DNA of 64,000 bases from Spectribacter acetivorans (GCF_031846305.1 NZ_JAVRHY010000006.1:1-64000); one strand, 5' to 3'; shown: positions 21,556 through 30,049, numbered from the stretch's first letter. Made by a program: numbers and translations. The notes: generated by a model not told the origin, from the letters alone.

Positions 21556-21582
21556 ATCATACCGAGATTTCTCTCAATGCAA
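21556..21582 (-). promoter_or_regulatory. TTGC-type promoter, probably leaderless
   Basis: TTGCATTGAG, N15, TATGAT; the ATG at 21548 follows 7 nt after the -10 box. Confidence 0.65.
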
Positions 21583-21586
21583 ACCC

Positions 21587-21910
21587 CTATCGGCGGGCGC
21601 GTCGGTTCTCGGGACGACCCAGGTTGCAACGTGAATTCCGGTAGGTCATCACGTAGTAGTCCCCCATGCCCAGATAGAAATGAAGCCGCGACAATTTCCC
21701 GCTTTCCTCGCGGACGCGATAGTAGGCACAGCCCATCACATCATAACCGGCCAGCTCCACCCGTGTGCGCCAGTCATCCGTTGACTCGCTCGTATGACCA
21801 TCGACCGGGACCGCAAAGGCCAGCGCCCAGGCGGCCAGCCACAGCAACCAGCCGCGGACAACGCCACTCTGTCGATCGGAATGGGATTCACTCAGTATCG
21901 TCTCGGGCAT
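21587..21910 (-). CDS. Exported or membrane-anchored hypothetical protein (107 aa)
   Basis: A signal-like segment GWLLWLAAWALAFAVPVDG (about residues 20-38) precedes a short mature domain with YDVMGCAYYRVREESGKLSRLHFYLGMGDYYVMTYRNSRC. Its two Cys residues could form a disulfide, so periplasmic localisation is likely. The Arg-rich end is unusual. It has its own promoter at 21954. Function unknown. Confidence 0.6.
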   Translation of the reverse strand: MPETILSESHSDRQSGVVRGWLLWLAAWALAFAVPVDGHTSESTDDWRTRVELAGYDVMGCAYYRVREESGKLSRLHFYLGMGDYYVMTYRNSRCNLGRPENRRARR

Positions 21911-21953
21911 GAAGCTCTCCGGGTAGGGGGCGCCTGGCGCCGATGTCCCTTCG

Positions 21954-21981
21954 AAGCTATCCCGAGACCGGGAATATGCAA
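21954..21981 (-). promoter_or_regulatory. TTGC-type promoter
   Basis: TTGCATATTCCC, N15-16, ATAGCT/TAGCTT on the minus strand; serves the gene ending at 21587. Confidence 0.55.
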
Positions 21982-22004
21982 CGCCCCAGCCCGGCCTGGC
22001 AGCA

Positions 22005-22083
22005 CCCCGTTTCTCATGGGCACCCGGCCGCTGCCTGTTACCCGGAATTTGGGTCGGGCCTTCCGATCAGCGTACCGCCGCCG
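22005..22083 (+). repeat. Dispersed hairpin element, copy 6
   Basis: CCCCGTTTCTCATGGGCACCCGG, then GTTACCCGGAATTTGGGTCGGGC and AGCGTACCGCCGCC. It is in plus orientation although the flanking genes are on the minus strand, and sits upstream of the promoter at 21954. Confidence 0.6.
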
Positions 22084-22288
22084 ATCGCTTCCAATACCCC
22101 CGCAATAGGCTTTCCACCTCTCCCGCGTTGCGACAGACATGCACGATGTCTCCGCACTCCTGCACGATCACGGGTCGCCCACTCCCCGCCATTTCCATCA
22201 ACGCGCGCTTCAGCATTTGCTGCTCATGCTCGCTTTGTGCATCGCGAATATGGTCTAGCTCGACGGTGTTCTTATCCCTTTTGTCCAT
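22067..22288 (-). CDS. Small hypothetical protein (73 aa)
   Basis: MDKRDKNTVELDHIRDAQSEHEQQMLKRALMEMAGS is a charged helix, then PVIVQECGDIVHVCRNAGEVESLLRGYWKRS. AGGAGACGTC precedes the ATG. The last codons overlap hairpin element copy 6. No family was recognised. Confidence 0.6.
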   Translation of the reverse strand: MDKRDKNTVELDHIRDAQSEHEQQMLKRALMEMAGSGRPVIVQECGDIVHVCRNAGEVESLLRGYWKRSAAVR

Positions 22289-22400
22289 GACGTCTCCTAT
22301 TCAGGTCATCCGACAAGCGATTCCTGTCGGTTCACCCTCTATTTAGAGATCTGGAGTTTCTGATCACGCCGGTTTGTCGCCAGCGGACTTTCCCCGGGGT

Positions 22401-22964
22401 TCAGCGGCTGCCGATAACGCCATTCATCGCTTCAACGATCCGATCCAGGGTGTTTGCATCCCACAGCTCCGGCCCATGGACCACCGCCTTATAGGAGCCC
22501 ACCTGCAGGCTTGCTGACTGCTGTCTGGCTTTTCTCGCCACCTCGATCCAGCTGATGGTTGCCGTGGCCTGAATGTCCTCGGGCGCATAGTCCGCCCAGG
22601 CCATGAGAATCGCGCAGTTGCAGGTAAATCTCGTCTCGGGCTGCTTTGGCCGCATACCTGAGGCCAGCAACAGGTCCTGGCTAAGCCATGCCGCCGCAGC
22701 GCCGTCGCTACTGCGAAAGCTCAGGCGGGCACTCAACACTGACATCAGGCGCGTGGAACGCTCCAGCACCTCGCAGGGCAGGACCCCTCTCTCGCCGGCG
22801 GCAACGAGGAAGATCGATTGGCCATTCAATCGATGGCCTACCAGCTCCGCGTTGGGTTGCTCGTGTACGGCTTCGGCTGGACGCATGAAACCCCTGTCAG
22901 TCAGGACTCGACAGGACGCGGACCGATCCAAACTCACAGGAATGCCGCACCCATTGACAAGCAT
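22401..22964 (-). CDS. Hypothetical protein (187 aa)
   Basis: The reading frame is coherent but the start is uncertain: no ribosome binding site precedes the first ATG. Hydrophobic strands alternate with basic segments (SIFLVAAGERGVLPCEVLERSTRLM, CNCAILMAWADYAPED). No signal peptide or known domain. It lies between the truncated methyltransferase and a lone small gene. Function unknown. Confidence 0.5.
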   Translation of the reverse strand: MLVNGCGIPVSLDRSASCRVLTDRGFMRPAEAVHEQPNAELVGHRLNGQSIFLVAAGERGVLPCEVLERSTRLMSVLSARLSFRSSDGAAAAWLSQDLLLASGMRPKQPETRFTCNCAILMAWADYAPEDIQATATISWIEVARKARQQSASLQVGSYKAVVHGPELWDANTLDRIVEAMNGVIGSR

Positions 22965-23042
22965 GTTGCCAACCCAACCGCCGCAACAGGCCCCTTAATA
23001 CCCCTGCAATAGGGCCGCATTTCCACCCAGGCGAGTGCTCGA

Positions 23043-23866
23043 TCAGCAGATATCCATCACCAGTTGCTGGGTTTTCTTGCTGGCGCCTGCGGCGATGTGC
23101 CCGCTGGCAACGGCCTCGGCCTGCCAAACCGCCACGCTCTCGTCTGTCACGCCAGGCAGCTTGCACACCGTTCCCATTCTTGTGGCTGCCAGGCGCTGAG
23201 CGCGCATGTCTTCGTAGAACAGGTCGGCGCCGATGAAGGATCGCCCCTCACGCTTGGCGGTGGCCGTGGTAGTGCCGCTGCCATCGAACGCGTCGCATAC
23301 CAATTCGCCCGGCATGGTGTAGAGGCGCACCGCTCGCTCGACCAGGGCGCTCGGAAACTGGGCCGGGTGCCCGGTCTTTTCCGGATGGTTGTGGCCTATG
23401 TTGGCGATGTCATTCCACACGTCGGTCGGGTGGGCCCCCAGAGGATGCCCAGAAAGCTGGCCGCGGCGAGGACCCTTGAAGGCGCGCTTGCCCGGCTGCT
23501 TCTGCGCGATCCGGGCAGCATTGACATTGAAGTGCGCCGGCTCACCCTTGCTGAGTATCAGGGCCACTTCGTGCCGGGCGGCCAGCCGCCGCCGCGGCGT
23601 CAGGCCGTGCCCAATAGTCCAAATCACGCGGTTCTGGAGCGTCAGGCCCATACCGCGCAGGTGCTCCAGCAGCAGGCAGCCCATCGGCAACAGGCGCCCC
23701 TGATCGTCCTTTGTGGCGCCGACCTGCAGGAACAGTACGCCGCCCTCGGCCAGCGTCCGCTCCATTCGAGAAGGCAGGACGCCTTCGAGCCCCCGGGTAG
23801 GCACGCGAAGCCCCGCGGCGCGGTCCGGAACAGGGGCCAGGTGGTGCCCGTGACACCCGTGATTCG
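23043..23866 (-). pseudogene. DNA methyltransferase truncated at its N-terminus by a TnpB element
   Basis: The remaining frame carries VLFLQVGATKDDQGRLLPMGCLLLEHLR, QNRVIWTIGHG, HEVALILSKG, GHPAQFPSALVERAVRLYT (motif X region) and CDAFDGSGTTTATAKREGRSFIGADL (SAM-binding motif I), the order seen in beta-class N4-cytosine/N6-adenine methyltransferases. The catalytic [DS]-P-P-[YW] motif expected near the N-terminus is missing. The sequence becomes anomalous at about 23810-23870, where the TnpB element begins. The enzyme is therefore probably inactive. The 5' remnant may be the HTH fragment at 25165. Confidence 0.7.
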
Positions 23867-23895
23867 CGCGGGGTTTTGGTGTAGCGTCGGCTTGT

Positions 23896-25164
23896 ATGGG
23901 CATACAGCCTGACAGCGTCAGCCCCCGGCTGATCCAGCGCTCGTACAAGTTCCGGTGCTACCCCACGCCGGCGCAGCAGCGTGATTTGGCCTGCCACTTC
24001 GGCGCCGCCCGCTGGGTCTGGAATTTCGGCCTTAACGCCCGCGGCAAGGCCTGGCGCCGGCGCGGCGAATCTCGGTCCGGCGTGGACATCTCCCGGTTGT
24101 TGACGGTCTTGAAGCGCACCCACCGGTATGCTTGGCTCAAGGCCACCCCGGCGACGGTGCTCAGCCAGTCGCTTCGGGACCAGGATCGGGCCTTCAGCAA
24201 CTTCTTCGCCGGCCGGGCGCGCTACCCGCGCTTCAAAAAGCGGGGCCATGCGCAGGCGATCCGCTTTCAGCTGGATCAGCGTCAGGTGCACCGGGCCTAC
24301 CGGCCCGGTTACCTGAAGCTGCCCGGGCTGGGCGAGATCAAGCTGCGGTGGTCGCGCACCCCGGGCGGCATCCCGAAGATGGTCACCCTGCGTCGCGGCG
24401 CCACCGGCAAATACTTCGTCACCTTCATGTGCGAAGAAGCCGCCCCGGGCGTCGCCCCGGCCGCCCACGCAGCCGTGGGCATTGATCTGGGGCTTCGTGA
24501 TCTCGTGGTCACCAGCCGCGGGGATCGGGCGCTGGCACCCCGGCACTACCGGGAGGATCGGCGCCGCCTCAAGCGCCATCAGCGGGCCCTGGCGCGCAAG
24601 CGCAAGGGCTCGGCCCGGTGGCACCGCCAACGCCGCAAAGTCGCCGCGATCCACGAACGCATCGCCAACCGGCGCACCGACACCCTACATCAGCTCACCC
24701 GGCGATTGATCGACGACAACCAAGTCATCGGCGTCGAGGACCTGAGCGTGCGGGGCATGCTGTCCAACCACCACCTGGCGTTATCGATTGCCGATGCCGC
24801 CTGGACCGAGCTGCGCCGGCAGCTCACCTACAAGGCCGCCTGGGGCGGCCGTGAGGTGGTGGTGATTGACCGGTGGGCGCCCACGAGCAAGACCTGCTCG
24901 GGGTGTGGCCACCGGATGACCGCGATGCCGCTGGCCACGCGGCACTGGGCCTGCCCCGCCTGCGGGGCGGCCCACGATCGCGACGTGAACGCCGCGATCA
25001 ATATCCAGCGACTTGCTACCGGCGGGAGGCCGGAATGTCAGGCGCGTGGAGGCCGGACGATCCCGTGTGGTGACGCGGCGGATGCCGCGCTCACTCCGGC
25101 GGCCTGCGAAGCGCGAATCAATCCCGCCCCGGATGCCGCGGAACGGACCGCGGTGACGGGGTGA
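23896..25164 (+). CDS. tnpB: TnpB RNA-guided endonuclease
   Basis: The 422-aa protein has the standard TnpB layout: an N-terminal helix-turn-helix with YKFRCYPTPAQQRDL, RFKKRG, then the RuvC-like nuclease with GIDLGLRDL (Asp197), VEDLSVRGM (Glu281) and HDRDVNAAINI (Asp363). A zinc finger CSGCG...CPACG (Cys334, 337, 353, 356) is inserted. All catalytic residues are present, so it is probably active. TnpB uses an omega-RNA from the 3' end of its gene and promotes retention of the element. The C-terminal 40 residues overlap that RNA. Confidence 0.9.
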   Translation: MGIQPDSVSPRLIQRSYKFRCYPTPAQQRDLACHFGAARWVWNFGLNARGKAWRRRGESRSGVDISRLLTVLKRTHRYAWLKATPATVLSQSLRDQDRAFSNFFAGRARYPRFKKRGHAQAIRFQLDQRQVHRAYRPGYLKLPGLGEIKLRWSRTPGGIPKMVTLRRGATGKYFVTFMCEEAAPGVAPAAHAAVGIDLGLRDLVVTSRGDRALAPRHYREDRRRLKRHQRALARKRKGSARWHRQRRKVAAIHERIANRRTDTLHQLTRRLIDDNQVIGVEDLSVRGMLSNHHLALSIADAAWTELRRQLTYKAAWGGREVVVIDRWAPTSKTCSGCGHRMTAMPLATRHWACPACGAAHDRDVNAAINIQRLATGGRPECQARGGRTIPCGDAADAALTPAACEARINPAPDAAERTAVTG

Positions 25165-25180
25165 GGGTGGAACTCCAAGT
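25020..25180 (+). ncRNA. Putative omega-RNA (reRNA) of TnpB
   Basis: In this family the guide RNA scaffold spans the 3' end of tnpB and the right end. The region contains GGCGGCCTGCGAAGCGCGAATC and a long GC-rich hairpin to about 25170, after which flanking sequence would serve as guide. The boundaries are inferred. Confidence 0.45.
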
Positions 25181-25319
25181 GCTTGCGCCGTCCCAGGCGC
25201 ACCGCGGGGCTGTAGACCCTTCCGCGCGACACGCCGAAGCGCTGGCTGACCTGCTCGTAGGTTGCGCCGTCCAGTGCCGCGGCCAGGGTCTCGTCGGTAA
25301 TCTCTACCACGCTACTCAT
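25165..25319 (-). pseudogene. Truncated helix-turn-helix protein, 5' remnant of the gene hit by TnpB
   Basis: MSSVVEITDETLAAALDGATYEQVSQRFGVSRGRVYSPAVRLGRRKHLEF is a resolvase/MerR-like HTH (T-Y-E-Q-V-S-Q-R-F-G-V-S-R-G-R-V). The frame then runs into the element. It is coupled by ATGA overlap to the PAPS-reductase-like gene, so it was once the next cistron. It may have been the N-terminus of the methyltransferase at 23043 or a separate gene. Confidence 0.6.
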
Positions 25320-26230
25320 GCGCCATTTCCTCCCGTCGCAATCGATGTCAATGACTGGCCCTGCTTGAAACTGAAGCCACTCCGGCGTTCGATATCCATC
25401 AGCGCCGCGGCGGTGTCAGGGCGAAACTCCATGCCGTTCACCAGGTCCTGCCGGCACGCCAGCACGCACATCGCACAGCTCAGGCGGCTGTTGCCCAGGG
25501 CATAGGCCGGGTGTGCGCGAAACCCCATTCCCTGTACCCGCTGCATCAATGCAGCGCCGGCAAGCCCCTCGGCCCGCCATGCCCGAACCCGGGACCGCAC
25601 TTCGGCAAGCTGGTCCGGGGAATAGCCGAGGGTCGACCACACGTCCGACTCGGTCAGATGCAGAATCGGATGCCAGTCGATCACCCGGCGGTTCTTCGTG
25701 GGCGCATCCGCCCCCGTCCGCGTCTGCCAGACCGGCTTCCGGGCCCGGGCCGAACTCTCTTCGGCGCGCAGACCCATGGCAACCACGCACGCTTCGCCCG
25801 GGCCGATATGATTTCGAATCCACCGGCTGGCCGGATCGCGCTTCCAGCCAGCCGTGCAGTAGCGCGCCGCCGAGCTGGGGAAGGGCGGCGCGTCAGCGCG
25901 CCTGGTCATCCTGTCCTCGATGCCACCCAGCAGATCGAATCTGGCATGCGAGACCGTCACCAGCTCACTGCCAAGCTCCGTGACGATCTGCCGGCAATGG
26001 CCGTGTGTCTCGTGCCACTCCATGCGACCGAGATCGCAGTGCATGTGCAGAATCCGGCAGCGCCAAGAGCGCGCCACAGCCTGCCGGTGCAGCAGATAGG
26101 CCATGGCCTGCGAGTCCTTGCCGGCGGAGTTCTGGATCAGCAGCGTCGTGCTTGGCAAGGCCAACAAGTCGCCGATCTCGTCACTCATCGGTAGTCGGCA
26201 GCCACCACCATCACCCCTGACCCGAGTCAT
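25316..26230 (-). CDS. PAPS reductase-like (adenine nucleotide alpha-hydrolase) protein
   Basis: The start at 26230 overlaps the previous stop (ATGA). LLIQNSAGKDSQAMAYLL (residues 31-48) is the PP-loop of the PAPS reductase/ATP sulfurylase superfamily. CDLGRMEWHET, RYCTAGWKRDPA (a Cys as in CysH-type enzymes), VAMGLRAEES and IDWHPILHLTESDVW are typical. Phage- and plasmid-borne members (DndC-related) may modify DNA or tRNA. An additional CAMCVLACR motif could hold an iron-sulfur cluster. It is the fourth cistron of an operon of small proteins. Confidence 0.75.
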   Translation of the reverse strand: MTRVRGDGGGCRLPMSDEIGDLLALPSTTLLIQNSAGKDSQAMAYLLHRQAVARSWRCRILHMHCDLGRMEWHETHGHCRQIVTELGSELVTVSHARFDLLGGIEDRMTRRADAPPFPSSAARYCTAGWKRDPASRWIRNHIGPGEACVVAMGLRAEESSARARKPVWQTRTGADAPTKNRRVIDWHPILHLTESDVWSTLGYSPDQLAEVRSRVRAWRAEGLAGAALMQRVQGMGFRAHPAYALGNSRLSCAMCVLACRQDLVNGMEFRPDTAAALMDIERRSGFSFKQGQSLTSIATGGNGA

Positions 26231-26478
26231 TCGCCGAACTTCCGCTCTGTGCGCGCCCGCAGGTAACGCACATACCGCCAGTAGACCAGCGCGAGGACAG
26301 CCACCGGCACCGGCGCAAGCCACGGCTGGAAGAACAGCGCCGCGAGGGCCATGAACGCCAAGGGCGTGAAGACAAACAGCGCCAGCCCGTCATCGACGTT
26401 GGCGTCCTCGCTGCAGTCCACGCCCAGGCGCTCCAGGCCGGCGATCAGACCACCGAAAAGGCGGCGGGTAACGCTCAT
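26227..26478 (-). CDS. Small inner-membrane protein (83 aa)
   Basis: MSVTRRLFGGLIAGLERLGVDCSEDANVDDG is followed by two membrane segments (LALFVFTPLAFMALAALFF and WLAPVPVAVLALVYWRYVRYL) and a basic tail. ATGA overlaps couple it to both neighbours. The role is unknown. Confidence 0.65.
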   Translation of the reverse strand: MSVTRRLFGGLIAGLERLGVDCSEDANVDDGLALFVFTPLAFMALAALFFQPWLAPVPVAVLALVYWRYVRYLRARTERKFGE

Positions 26479-26663
26479 GCCGCTTTCGCCGGCTCGATCA
26501 CCCGGGCCTCGGTGGGGGTGTACTCCACCGCGTAGTCCTGCGCCCAGAGCGTGCCGCAGTCGTCGCAGCTCCACTCCATGCAGAAATGATCCGGGCCATC
26601 GGCCGTGATCTCGTGGGATTCGGTGTTCTCGCTATCGCACTTCGGGCAGTTGACGTGTTGCAT
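26475..26663 (-). CDS. Zinc-ribbon protein (62 aa)
   Basis: CPKCDSEN...CDDCGTLW gives a treble-clef or ribbon zinc site with an intervening strand. The start MQHVNCPKC has a strong AGGAGG box. It is the first cistron of the operon that includes the PAPS-reductase-like gene; it could be a small adaptor or regulator. Confidence 0.7.
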   Translation of the reverse strand: MQHVNCPKCDSENTESHEITADGPDHFCMEWSCDDCGTLWAQDYAVEYTPTEARVIEPAKAA

Positions 26664-26688
26664 GGTCGTCCTCCTGTTGGTTGTCACC

Positions 26689-26716
26689 AGTATCGAACGG
26701 GCCGCGGAAAATGCAC
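26689..26716 (-). promoter_or_regulatory. TTGC-type promoter (GTGCAT variant)
   Basis: GTGCATTTTCCG, N16, GATACT on the minus strand, upstream of the zinc-ribbon gene. Confidence 0.45.
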
Positions 26717-26752
26717 GCGCCTAACCACGTCCGTCGCCAGACCCGGAATCCA

Positions 26753-27625
26753 TTACGCGAAAAGATCAGCCATCAGTCCGGCGCCGGCGGCGGCGGCCAT
26801 GGGTTGCGGGACTCTCTCGCCGTGCCACCCGGGAAGGGCATAGGTCCCCGGCCCGGTCCGATCGCAGAAGGCATTGACCACCTTGCGCACCTGGGCCTGC
26901 CAGAACTCGTTAGGCGTCGGGCGCTTGCCCTGAAGCACGCCGTAGATTTCCGACAAGCTTGCCTCGCCTCCAAGCTCGACCAGCGCCGCGGCGATCGCCT
27001 CGCGCCAGACCGAGCCCTGGGCAGACTCCAGGATCGACCGGAATTTCTCTCGCACCCGGGCAATGCTTGCCGTCTCCTCGTAGAAGGCGAAGCCCACCAG
27101 CCTGCGCTCGCGCTCCTTCGTGAACACGGCAAACACCAGCGGTTTACTCAGGCCCGGGAAAAGCGTTCGTGGCAAATGATCCGCCTGGATGCTCCACTGC
27201 TCGTGGTAGCGCAGAGTCCTTGAGGGCGTCTGGAACGTGTAGGCCGGCAAGATGAAACCCGCCCGGGCGTCGTCGGGCAGCAACGCATGGGCCCGCTGCA
27301 GGACGCAATCCAGAATCGACATCTCGAAGGGTGGATTCCCGATCACACAAGACGGCTGAATACCCGACAGGTTCACGCTGCGGATATCGCCCTCGATCAC
27401 AGTGGCACCGGTGCGCTCCCGAGCCCTGGCAGCCATCTCCGGGTCGATCTCGACGCCCACCCCGCGTACACCCGCCGGCAGCGCCTGGAGAAAGCGGCCC
27501 TCGCCGCAGCACATCTCCAGCGCCACATCGCCCGGCTTCAGATCGGGGAAAAATTTCTGCACGATCAGCTCGGCAGCCCAGGCCGGCGTGAAGTATTGCC
27601 CAAGTTTCTTCTGCAGCTTTTCCAT
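26753..27625 (-). CDS. N6-adenine DNA methyltransferase (NPPF type) with C-terminal wH-like domain
   Basis: KKLGQYFTPAWAAELIV opens the protein, as in TaqI/HsdM-type methylases. VALEMCCGEGRFLQALP (residues 34-50) is SAM motif I, VEIDPEMAARAR motif II, and VIGNPPFE (about 94-101) the catalytic motif IV. The tail EASLSEIYGVLQGKRPTPNEFWQAQVRKVVNAF resembles a winged-helix. No restriction nuclease is adjacent, so it is an orphan methylase, perhaps for evasion of restriction. The start MEKLQKKL is chosen by homology; its ribosome binding site is weak. Confidence 0.8.
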   Translation of the reverse strand: MEKLQKKLGQYFTPAWAAELIVQKFFPDLKPGDVALEMCCGEGRFLQALPAGVRGVGVEIDPEMAARARERTGATVIEGDIRSVNLSGIQPSCVIGNPPFEMSILDCVLQRAHALLPDDARAGFILPAYTFQTPSRTLRYHEQWSIQADHLPRTLFPGLSKPLVFAVFTKERERRLVGFAFYEETASIARVREKFRSILESAQGSVWREAIAAALVELGGEASLSEIYGVLQGKRPTPNEFWQAQVRKVVNAFCDRTGPGTYALPGWHGERVPQPMAAAAGAGLMADLFA

Positions 27626-27777
27626 GGGATTACGTCCTATCTCCGCTGTAGGAGATAGCATCGATCACGTTCACGGAAACGCAACGCCCGAAAGCCGGCC
27701 TTCGAGAGCCCGTTTACCCTCAGCCCCCCGCCTCCACCGATGTCAGAGTCCAACCAGAAACACAGGCAACGCACACA

Positions 27778-28395
27778 ATGTTCGAAACTACCCTGCCCTC
27801 GGGCCTACTCACTCTTCTGATCCCCCTGGTTTTGGTTGCCGCGCTGGCTGGACTGGCCCGGCTGGCAACAATACTGTTGCGATCGTCAGGCGGCAGCCCT
27901 CTGCCGGCCTATCGGCTGACCGATAGCCTCCTGTCGAAGGCGGAGCAGTCGTTTTTCCGTGTTCTCACCCAGGCCATCGGCGGCGCAGCACTCGTCTTCG
28001 CCCAGGTTCGACTGGAAGACGTGATCAAGCTCCAGCGCGGACTCACCCCCAAAGCCCGCGGCCAGGCTCGCGGCCGTATCCAGCAGAAGCACCTGGATTT
28101 CGTGCTCTGTCATCCCATCACCTTTCGTCCACTCGGGGCTATCGAGCTCGACGACAAGAGCCACAAGCGCGACCGACAGAAAAAACGGGATCACGACAAG
28201 AATTTTGTCGCTGAGGCCGTCGGTCTGCCGCTGATTCGCATCCGCGCCCAACGCGCGTACTCGGTCCAGGACCTCCGCGACCAGCTTTTACCCATCATCA
28301 ATGCTCGCGAGCCTGTCGAGACAGAACCAGTCGACGACACGCAGGCATTGCCGGCAACGAATCTCAGCAGCCAGAACCCTCACAAATCGCTCTGA
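27778..28395 (+). CDS. DUF2726 domain protein with N-terminal membrane anchor
   Basis: A membrane segment (LLTLLIPLVLVAALAGLARL, about residues 10-29) is followed by YRLTDSLLSKAEQSFFRVLTQAIG, VFAQVRLEDVI, RIQQKHLDFVLCHPITFRPLGAIELDDKSHKRDRQKKRDHDKNFVAEAVGLPLIRI. This is a DUF2726 domain, related to the PD-(D/E)xK nuclease fold (acidic D-F-V-L and I-E-L-D-D-K-S motifs). It could nick nucleic acids at the membrane; enzymatic activity is not shown. It is a plus-strand singleton, with no promoter of the TTGC type seen. Confidence 0.75.
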   Translation: MFETTLPSGLLTLLIPLVLVAALAGLARLATILLRSSGGSPLPAYRLTDSLLSKAEQSFFRVLTQAIGGAALVFAQVRLEDVIKLQRGLTPKARGQARGRIQQKHLDFVLCHPITFRPLGAIELDDKSHKRDRQKKRDHDKNFVAEAVGLPLIRIRAQRAYSVQDLRDQLLPIINAREPVETEPVDDTQALPATNLSSQNPHKSL

Positions 28396-28439
28396 GGTCG
28401 GATCGAAAACGACCGAGAAGACGCCAGAAGAATTCCCGC

Positions 28440-28466
28440 TTGCAGTTTCGTGTAGCCACCTAAGAT
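28440..28466 (+). promoter_or_regulatory. TTGC-type promoter
   Basis: TTGCAGTTTCG, N15, TAAGAT, then AAAGGAGG before the ATG at 28491. Confidence 0.65.
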
Positions 28467-28490
28467 TGACTTAAAGGAGGTTTACACAAC

Positions 28491-29384
28491 ATGCGAATCA
28501 AAGCGTCTTTCATCACTCACGAATGGGGCATTCCGCCGCGCTGCCGAAAGCCCCGCTGGCAGGAAAAGCACCACACCATCACCGTGGGCATCCCTGAGGC
28601 CAGCGTCATCGCCCCCCGGGTACTGGAGTATCAAACCCGTCTCCAAGGCACCATTGCCCTTTACGGCTACGAGGGGAAGCTATACCGCGAAGTCTCTGCG
28701 ATCGACGTCTCTCCCAGTCGGCGTGGTTTCTACCAGATCGATCCGGGTCAGGAATCCATAGGCTCCTTCGGGCGCGACCCCGAATACCGCAACGAAGCCC
28801 CTTTCGACCGGACATTCCAGGACGCCAAAGCTGCGGCCGTCCAGGATATCCAGTCCCGGGCAAGTCAGTACCTCGTGATGGACGATCGATACTGGATCGA
28901 GGAGGACGAACCGGTCATCCAGTTCACGCACAACAGCAGCATAACCTGGGACGCCATCGAACTTGATTTCGTGAGTTCCCTTCAATTCTTGCAAAGCCAC
29001 CCGCGCCATACGTGGCGACTGTCCGACCTTGATAAGGCTCGCGATTATATGACGTCCCAAGCCCGCAAGATTCGATCGGAACTTGGCGACCGAATCACCC
29101 TCCTTATCTCCGATAAGGTAAGCGATGCGGTGACGGTTCACCGCCCGGACCTTCTCGCCTACAACCCGATCAAGCATCACCCCCGGGCATCCGAGACCCG
29201 CATCGAAGACGCCAAGGAGAAGTTTGCCCCTGACAAGGTGCTGGCGCTGTTGCACCGGTTTATCGATACCGGTGAGATCGATGTCTGGGAATACGGTGGT
29301 GCCAAGGCAGCGATTGAGCACTGCCTGGACCTGCATTTCGATACCAATTCGGCGTCCGTGATCGACCAGATGAACTCGGCCTGA
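28491..29384 (+). CDS. Hypothetical protein (297 aa), distant relative in style of the WFAL family
   Basis: A strong AAAGGAGG box sets the start. The N-terminal part (TITVGIPE...LQGTIALYGYEGKLYREVSAIDVSP) recalls the I-W-I-P-S ... L-x-V-Y-G-x-L-R pattern of FLGFTxH-type proteins, but there is no WFAL tag: it ends DQMNSA. The C-terminal half is helical. There is no signal peptide. It has its own TTGC promoter, as tagged genes do. Function unknown. Confidence 0.7.
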   Translation: MRIKASFITHEWGIPPRCRKPRWQEKHHTITVGIPEASVIAPRVLEYQTRLQGTIALYGYEGKLYREVSAIDVSPSRRGFYQIDPGQESIGSFGRDPEYRNEAPFDRTFQDAKAAAVQDIQSRASQYLVMDDRYWIEEDEPVIQFTHNSSITWDAIELDFVSSLQFLQSHPRHTWRLSDLDKARDYMTSQARKIRSELGDRITLLISDKVSDAVTVHRPDLLAYNPIKHHPRASETRIEDAKEKFAPDKVLALLHRFIDTGEIDVWEYGGAKAAIEHCLDLHFDTNSASVIDQMNSA

Positions 29385-29395
29385 ACGCCCGGCAC

Positions 29396-29707
29396 ATGGC
29401 CCACTCAGACAGCACGAAATCCGCGCTCAGCGCGGATACCATCAAGGCGATGGGCTATGCCGAACCTCGCTGGATCAACGAGCAGTTGGGTTGGTGCGGG
29501 CTCTCACCCATGTTGTTCACGGTAGGCCTGATCGTGGACATAGGCCCGACCAGGTATTCCCACCGATTTTGCTACCCGGATTACCCCTCCGCGGCAAAAG
29601 CCCTTAGAGAATGGGATGGACACGCTGATCCGCCCGGCCCTTGGGTCAAGGAAAAGCCCGCTGGTCGCACCAACCCGCTCGCCGGATATTGGGGGCACGA
29701 GTTATAG
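29396..29707 (+). CDS. Hypothetical protein (103 aa)
   Basis: The ATG 12 bp after the preceding stop suggests co-transcription. MGYAEPRWINEQLGWCGLSPMLFTVGLIVDIG and YSHRFCYPDYPSAAKALREWDG are the main parts; Trp and Pro are abundant. No domain was recognised. It could be a small partner of the 297-aa protein. Confidence 0.55.
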   Translation: MAHSDSTKSALSADTIKAMGYAEPRWINEQLGWCGLSPMLFTVGLIVDIGPTRYSHRFCYPDYPSAAKALREWDGHADPPGPWVKEKPAGRTNPLAGYWGHEL

Positions 29708-29780
29708 CCGATTCGGCCGGGCAGGATGCGAACTCATACAGGGCGGGCCAACCAGACCCCGCGAGACCCTGATAACCCCC

Positions 29781-30047
29781 TCAGTGCACCCGGAATCGCT
29801 CGTCAATCGCCGGCCACGGAACATCCCGCCACACCAGTCTGCTTCGGTGAGGGGGTTGGCATTCCTGGTAGATCACGCCGCTACCATCGTCGACAATCGT
29901 GCGAAATGCCACAGTGGATCGGATCTCGGGATTGCCCGCGAGGAATTTCTTGCAGGCCGCCTTCGCGCCTTCCTGCGATCGCCAGTTTCGGTCTCCCAGG
30001 GTTTCCCAAGGGCTGCCTTGCTTCACCCGGTACTGCGCCAGCCACAT
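29781..30047 (-). CDS. Hypothetical protein (88 aa)
   Basis: The start MWLAQYRVKQGSPWETLGDRNW lies just after the stop of the gene at 30050. The sequence ends FRTIVDDGSGVIYQECQPPHRSRLVWRDVP. It is beta-rich with several Trp and no membrane segment. Function unknown. Confidence 0.55.
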   Translation of the reverse strand: MWLAQYRVKQGSPWETLGDRNWRSQEGAKAACKKFLAGNPEIRSTVAFRTIVDDGSGVIYQECQPPHRSRLVWRDVPWPAIDERFRVH

Positions 30048-30049
30048 GG

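Larger units (their letters stand above)
23850..25180 (+). mobile_element. IS200/IS605-family (IS1341-type) element carrying only tnpB
   Basis: A complete tnpB lies between two truncated minus-strand genes. No Y1 transposase (tnpA) is present. The left end is near 23850-23895 (GGTGTAGCGTCGGCTTGTATG precedes tnpB, a usual context). The right end is just after the tnpB stop, where a stem of CCCGCCCC with GGGGTGAGGG encloses CCGCGGAACGGACCGCGG. The ends are estimated. Confidence 0.65.

Noticed and set aside
23542..24654. Minus-strand 370-codon frame across the tnpB 5' half
   Set aside because: It is a frame opposite tnpB with proline/arginine-rich low-complexity translation; tnpB motifs are intact on the plus strand.
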